Below are positions 34,836 through 37,739 of a stretch of 37,739 nucleotides of DNA, in pieces. Every line of letters starts with the position of its first letter. Position 1 is the stretch's first letter. Below the pieces are notes generated by a model. The model was not told the origin of the DNA. It was given only the letters and a program-made list of their open reading frames with translations, and searched no databases. The stretch comes from an uncultured Bacteroidota bacterium (GTDB taxonomy: Bacteria; Bacteroidota; Bacteroidia; Bacteroidales; UBA12481): the NCBI GenBank assembly GCA_903851365.1, contig CAINOB010000033.1, forward strand, positions 1-37,739, read 5' to 3'. Both the position numbers and the translations under genes were made by a program.

Positions 34836-35774
34836 TTATTTCTTAAGGTCAAAAGAAAAAGGATATTCCTTCCTGACGATTTCAGCGTGAAATAATTTTA
34901 ATGACGTTGGATGATGAGCAGTAAGCTTGTAAAGCTCATCCTTGGAAGATGCCTCATCGATATCCAATATTTCCTTCGAATCATTATTTACGGTCCAGGA
35001 ATACAAATTTTCACTTTTACCGGTAAACCGAAAAGAGATATAGTCATCAGTAATTTCTTGCAGGGTAATTTTTCCCCCGGCAAAGGATTTTTCAATACCA
35101 ATATCACTTTTTGCCAAGGTGAGCCCAGTGATATTTACAGGCAGCAGCATAACTACTTTACCTGAAACGGCCGATAACTTAACCTCCCCACCAAGAGCTC
35201 CGAGAGCCCTAACTGTTTCGTTATCCGCAGGATCACGTAAATTAACGTATCTACTTCCAAACCAATAGGGTTTTGTGTCGTTACCACGATTATCCAGAGT
35301 CAGCTGAGTAAAGTCATCCTCCTCAAAGCTGCCATCCCCTTTGATTTCAGTATTGCTTTGGCGATCGAGATAGTCAAGTCCATTTGTACCTTTCACCAAG
35401 TTCAGGAAGACAAAGACTTCTCCTTCACTGATGTTGGGAATCTTCGGAAAAACAGTTTGAATATTCGTTTTATAAATCCGAGATCCCTCTGGAAATCCAT
35501 ACCCTACCTTGATACCACCTGCTACCGAAGTTAAAGGATCAAATCCCTCAATTGTTCCGACGGGTTGAGAGAGTAAAAGTTCGTATTCCTCCAGGCTCAA
35601 CGAAATGAATTCATCGGCAGACTCAGTGATTCTTTTTTCAAGAGCGGAGATTTGCTCCTCGTTTCCTACATTAATTTTCATGATTTGATTTTTTTCAGGT
35701 TTTTGTGAAAAGCAAGATCCTCTATCGACTAACAGCAGTGCCAAGAGGAATATTCCAATCTTAATTATCTTCAT
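34836..35774 (-). CDS. Exported protein of unknown function, OmpA-linked operon
   Basis: I do not recognise this 312-residue protein. It has a signal peptide (MKIIKIGIFLLALLLVDRG, cleavage near CFSQ); the Cys is not in a convincing lipobox. The mature part looks mostly beta with a short helical stretch (about 40-70, EEQISALEKRITESADEFIS). Gly- and Asp-rich segments include GGIKVGYGFPEG, TEIKGDGSFEEDDFT and GALGGEVKLSAVSGKV. No catalytic triad, metal cluster or repeat stands out. It starts 2 nt after the upstream 200-residue gene, so it belongs to the PD40/OmpA operon. An envelope role is inferred from that context only. Confidence 0.85.
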   Translation of the reverse strand: MKIIKIGIFLLALLLVDRGSCFSQKPEKNQIMKINVGNEEQISALEKRITESADEFISLSLEEYELLLSQPVGTIEGFDPLTSVAGGIKVGYGFPEGSRIYKTNIQTVFPKIPNISEGEVFVFLNLVKGTNGLDYLDRQSNTEIKGDGSFEEDDFTQLTLDNRGNDTKPYWFGSRYVNLRDPADNETVRALGALGGEVKLSAVSGKVVMLLPVNITGLTLAKSDIGIEKSFAGGKITLQEITDDYISFRFTGKSENLYSWTVNNDSKEILDIDEASSKDELYKLTAHHPTSLKLFHAEIVRKEYPFSFDLKK

Positions 35775-35776
35775 TT

Positions 35777-36379
35777 CTATGGGTTTAGGTGATAATTCTT
35801 AATGATTTTTTCCAGGTCAATAAGTCCAATAGACACGGTGTATTTGTTTACGATGGTTGCCGCTTGAACATTGTATTTTATGAGAAACTTCCCGTCCTGG
35901 AAATAGAAAATATCAGCTACAAAAGGAAATTCCCTGCGATTGAATGAAATCGTATATTCTTTACCTGACAGCGTATTAATGATCAGAATAGATGTTTCTG
36001 TGTCGCCACGGTATAGCCTGTCGACAATTTTCAAAGTAACTTTTGAATACTTCCTTTTGTCAACCGGAATATTATATAAGGTATAACGGCTGTAACTTTC
36101 GCCGCTGCCATCAATAATTAAACAATTTCTTTCTTTTTCGATTTTAAACGGATTTAAAGTTTCCAGAACTGCGCCGTTTGCTGCTGAGATCACGACATAA
36201 GTTGAATCCGCATTACTTCCGAAAATGAAGTTCGAGTCTTTTAAATATATTTCCCCAACCTGATTTTCAATTTTTATATTCCAGACCAGGTCTTTCTCTT
36301 TATACTTATAGTCTTTGTGATTTAAAAAAGTCATGTTACACATTATAGGGATTATCGATAGCAACAATTTCAATAACAT
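35777..36379 (-). CDS. Exported protein of unknown function, OmpA-linked operon
   Basis: I do not recognise this 200-residue protein. The N-terminus MLLKLLLSIIPIMCNM is hydrophobic and could be a short signal peptide, with weak positive charge. The rest is rich in predicted beta strands (GEIYLKDSNFIFGSNADSTY, ILIINTLSGKEYTISFNRRE, DIFYFQDGKFLIKYNV), suggesting a beta-propeller- or lipocalin-like fold; that is inference from pattern only. It starts 4 nt after the OmpA-family gene and ends 2 nt before the next gene, so all three are very likely made together. Confidence 0.8.
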   Translation of the reverse strand: MLLKLLLSIIPIMCNMTFLNHKDYKYKEKDLVWNIKIENQVGEIYLKDSNFIFGSNADSTYVVISAANGAVLETLNPFKIEKERNCLIIDGSGESYSRYTLYNIPVDKRKYSKVTLKIVDRLYRGDTETSILIINTLSGKEYTISFNRREFPFVADIFYFQDGKFLIKYNVQAATIVNKYTVSIGLIDLEKIIKNYHLNP

Positions 36380-36383
36380 ACAA

Positions 36384-37739
36384 TTACTTCACAATTTGAG
36401 GGCATGAGGGACAGGAAACAATCTTAAATTCGGTTCTTCGGTTTTCCTGATGTTGGGCTTCGGTACAAATCACGCCGTTGGAACATCCGTTTAATAATCG
36501 TGTTTCGCCATAACCGACTGCGATAATCCGGCTTTTTACTATCCCTTTTCCAATAATGTAAGCCACTGCAGCATCAGCCCTGCATTGGGAAAGTTTCAGG
36601 TTATAGGCATCGCTCCCCCTGCTGTCCGTATGTGACGACAATTCGATGATCATATCAGGATAATCATTCATGAGTTTGACGAGCCGGTCAAGTTCCCCTG
36701 CAGCTCTGGACTTGATATCACATTTGTCATAATCATACAGGATTTTATCTAACCGGATGGGGTTTTTAGTCGGTTGCTGCATGCTGAGTTTGATTTTTAC
36801 ATAGAGGTCCTTGCTCCGGTCAAGTCCTTTGGTGGTTTCATAAATGGATTCGCTGCTCAGCCATCCCTGCATTTCACCCATTACCTTAAAATCGCTGGCC
36901 TGTTCCAGCTGGAAGAAAAATTTTCCATCTCCGCCGGTTATTTTAGAGAGGGTTTTATTCAGAACCGTGTTTTCACAGGTCACTTTTACTCCAGAAACGG
37001 GAAGGTCGTTATTTGCGTTGGTGGTGATGCCTGATAATGTGAATCTCGGATCATTGTGGGTTAGTGTTTTTTCAATGACCGCCTTTGAAAATTCATCTTT
37101 TCCAATGGTGGCAATGGTTGTGGTTACCTCATTTAATATACCCTGAACGCGATAATTATCTGCCGGGATCTCCTCTACCATTAACTTGCCGTCAGGATCG
37201 GTCATTCCCTGGAAGACGATGTTGCCTTTGTCGTCCTTAAGCGCGACTGAAACATATGGCAACGGAATGGAGGTATATTTGTCAAGAACGATTATCCGGA
37301 TTACAGTTTTAACCGGTGGAGCAACCACCTTTACAACCACAGGCTCGGGAACCGGGACTGTCTTTTTAGAAAAAGAGGCGATATCATCAGTCTCGGTTGT
37401 ACCAAACCTGTTAGTGGAAATAAAGCCACTCTCCAGATTGTTGTTTGTGATTAAGGAAAAATCATCAAAACTTGAATTTATCGGAGCCTTCAGGTTTACC
37501 GGCGGCGTAAAATTGATGCCGGCGTTTTTTGAACTGAATACATCAAGACCCCCTAAACCGGGCAATCCATTGGATGAAAAATATAGATTGTCTGAAGCAT
37601 CGAAAGAGGGAAATATTTCATTTCCGGAAGAGTTTAATATCGAGATATTTGTAGGCTCGGACCATGTATTATCAGAGCTTTTTAAACAGAAATACAAATC
37701 CATTCCGCCTTTTCCACCCGGCTTATCTGATGCAAATAC
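36384..37739 (-). CDS. OmpA-family protein with PD40 repeats (N-terminus off the window)
   Basis: The last 451 residues of an envelope protein whose start lies beyond 37739; an internal Met at 37703 is not the start, since the frame is open to the edge with repeat-like sequence (VFASDKPGGKGGMDLYF). PD40/WD40-like beta-propeller repeats come first (FPSFDASDNLYFSSNGLPGL, GGLDVFSS). Two carboxypeptidase-regulatory-like beta-sandwich domains follow (about 145-215 and 225-310). The C-terminal OmpA domain (about 330-450) includes LYDYDKCDIKSRAAGELDRL, ELSSHTDSRGSDAYN and QCRADAAVAYI, with the Asp and Arg that bind diaminopimelate of peptidoglycan. Proteins of this layout link the outer membrane to the cell wall and often sit beside PorP/SprF genes of the type IX secretion/gliding group. 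It heads the visible part of the operon. Confidence 0.92.
   Translation of the reverse strand, partial: VFASDKPGGKGGMDLYFCLKSSDNTWSEPTNISILNSSGNEIFPSFDASDNLYFSSNGLPGLGGLDVFSSKNAGINFTPPVNLKAPINSSFDDFSLITNNNLESGFISTNRFGTTETDDIASFSKKTVPVPEPVVVKVVAPPVKTVIRIIVLDKYTSIPLPYVSVALKDDKGNIVFQGMTDPDGKLMVEEIPADNYRVQGILNEVTTTIATIGKDEFSKAVIEKTLTHNDPRFTLSGITTNANNDLPVSGVKVTCENTVLNKTLSKITGGDGKFFFQLEQASDFKVMGEMQGWLSSESIYETTKGLDRSKDLYVKIKLSMQQPTKNPIRLDKILYDYDKCDIKSRAAGELDRLVKLMNDYPDMIIELSSHTDSRGSDAYNLKLSQCRADAAVAYIIGKGIVKSRIIAVGYGETRLLNGCSNGVICTEAQHQENRRTEFKIVSCPSCPQIVK

Overview
The window is chromosomal DNA of a Bacteroidota bacterium, most likely an anaerobic or microaerophilic member of the Bacteroidales/Marinilabiliales side of the phylum. 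The pointers are a short primary sigma factor of 286 residues, repeated matches to the Bacteroidota -7 promoter box TAnnTTTG, a PD40-OmpA envelope protein, a small RRM RNA-binding protein, a FeoA-FeoB fusion and an anaerobic-sulfatase-maturase-type radical SAM enzyme. The assignment rests on gene content and motifs only; no database search was possible. I saw no rRNA, tRNA, CRISPR array, transposase or phage gene.

Layout. 1-1525: the 5' half of pheT (minus strand) with a promoter and a leader that can fold as an attenuator. 1526-7011: a secreted M28 peptidase with a PDZ domain, an unknown membrane protein, htpG (Hsp90) and a small outer-membrane barrel protein. 7014-12043: an unknown membrane-anchored protein (minus), then an aminotransferase-mltG pair, murB (minus) and a GT4 glycosyltransferase. 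12111-17714: an FtsE-like ATPase (minus), divergent from a 1008-residue TPR protein coupled to an outer-membrane barrel protein. 17735-23317: gyrB, dapF (minus), a DegP/HtrA protease and rpoD, with clear terminators between gyrB and dapF and after the protease gene. 23332-28217: uvrB and a radical SAM maturase (both minus), a thioredoxin-fold exported protein and an RRM protein.

28229-34833 is an iron-centred locus. feoAB (minus) and a four-gene plus-strand operon (binding protein, permease, ATPase, nadA, with ATGA overlaps) diverge from about 95 bp that holds a perfect 7-1-7 palindrome of the Fur type. Two inverted copies of a 29-bp palindromic repeat lie on either side, one translated inside FeoAB and the other inside, or just before, the binding-protein gene.

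34836-37739 is a tightly packed minus-strand operon of a PD40/OmpA envelope protein (N-terminus off the window) and two exported proteins I do not recognise.

Most of the window is housekeeping. The parts most worth a second look are the pheT leader, the iron-locus control region with its repeats, a motif shared upstream of htpG and degP, and the unknown OmpA-linked operon.
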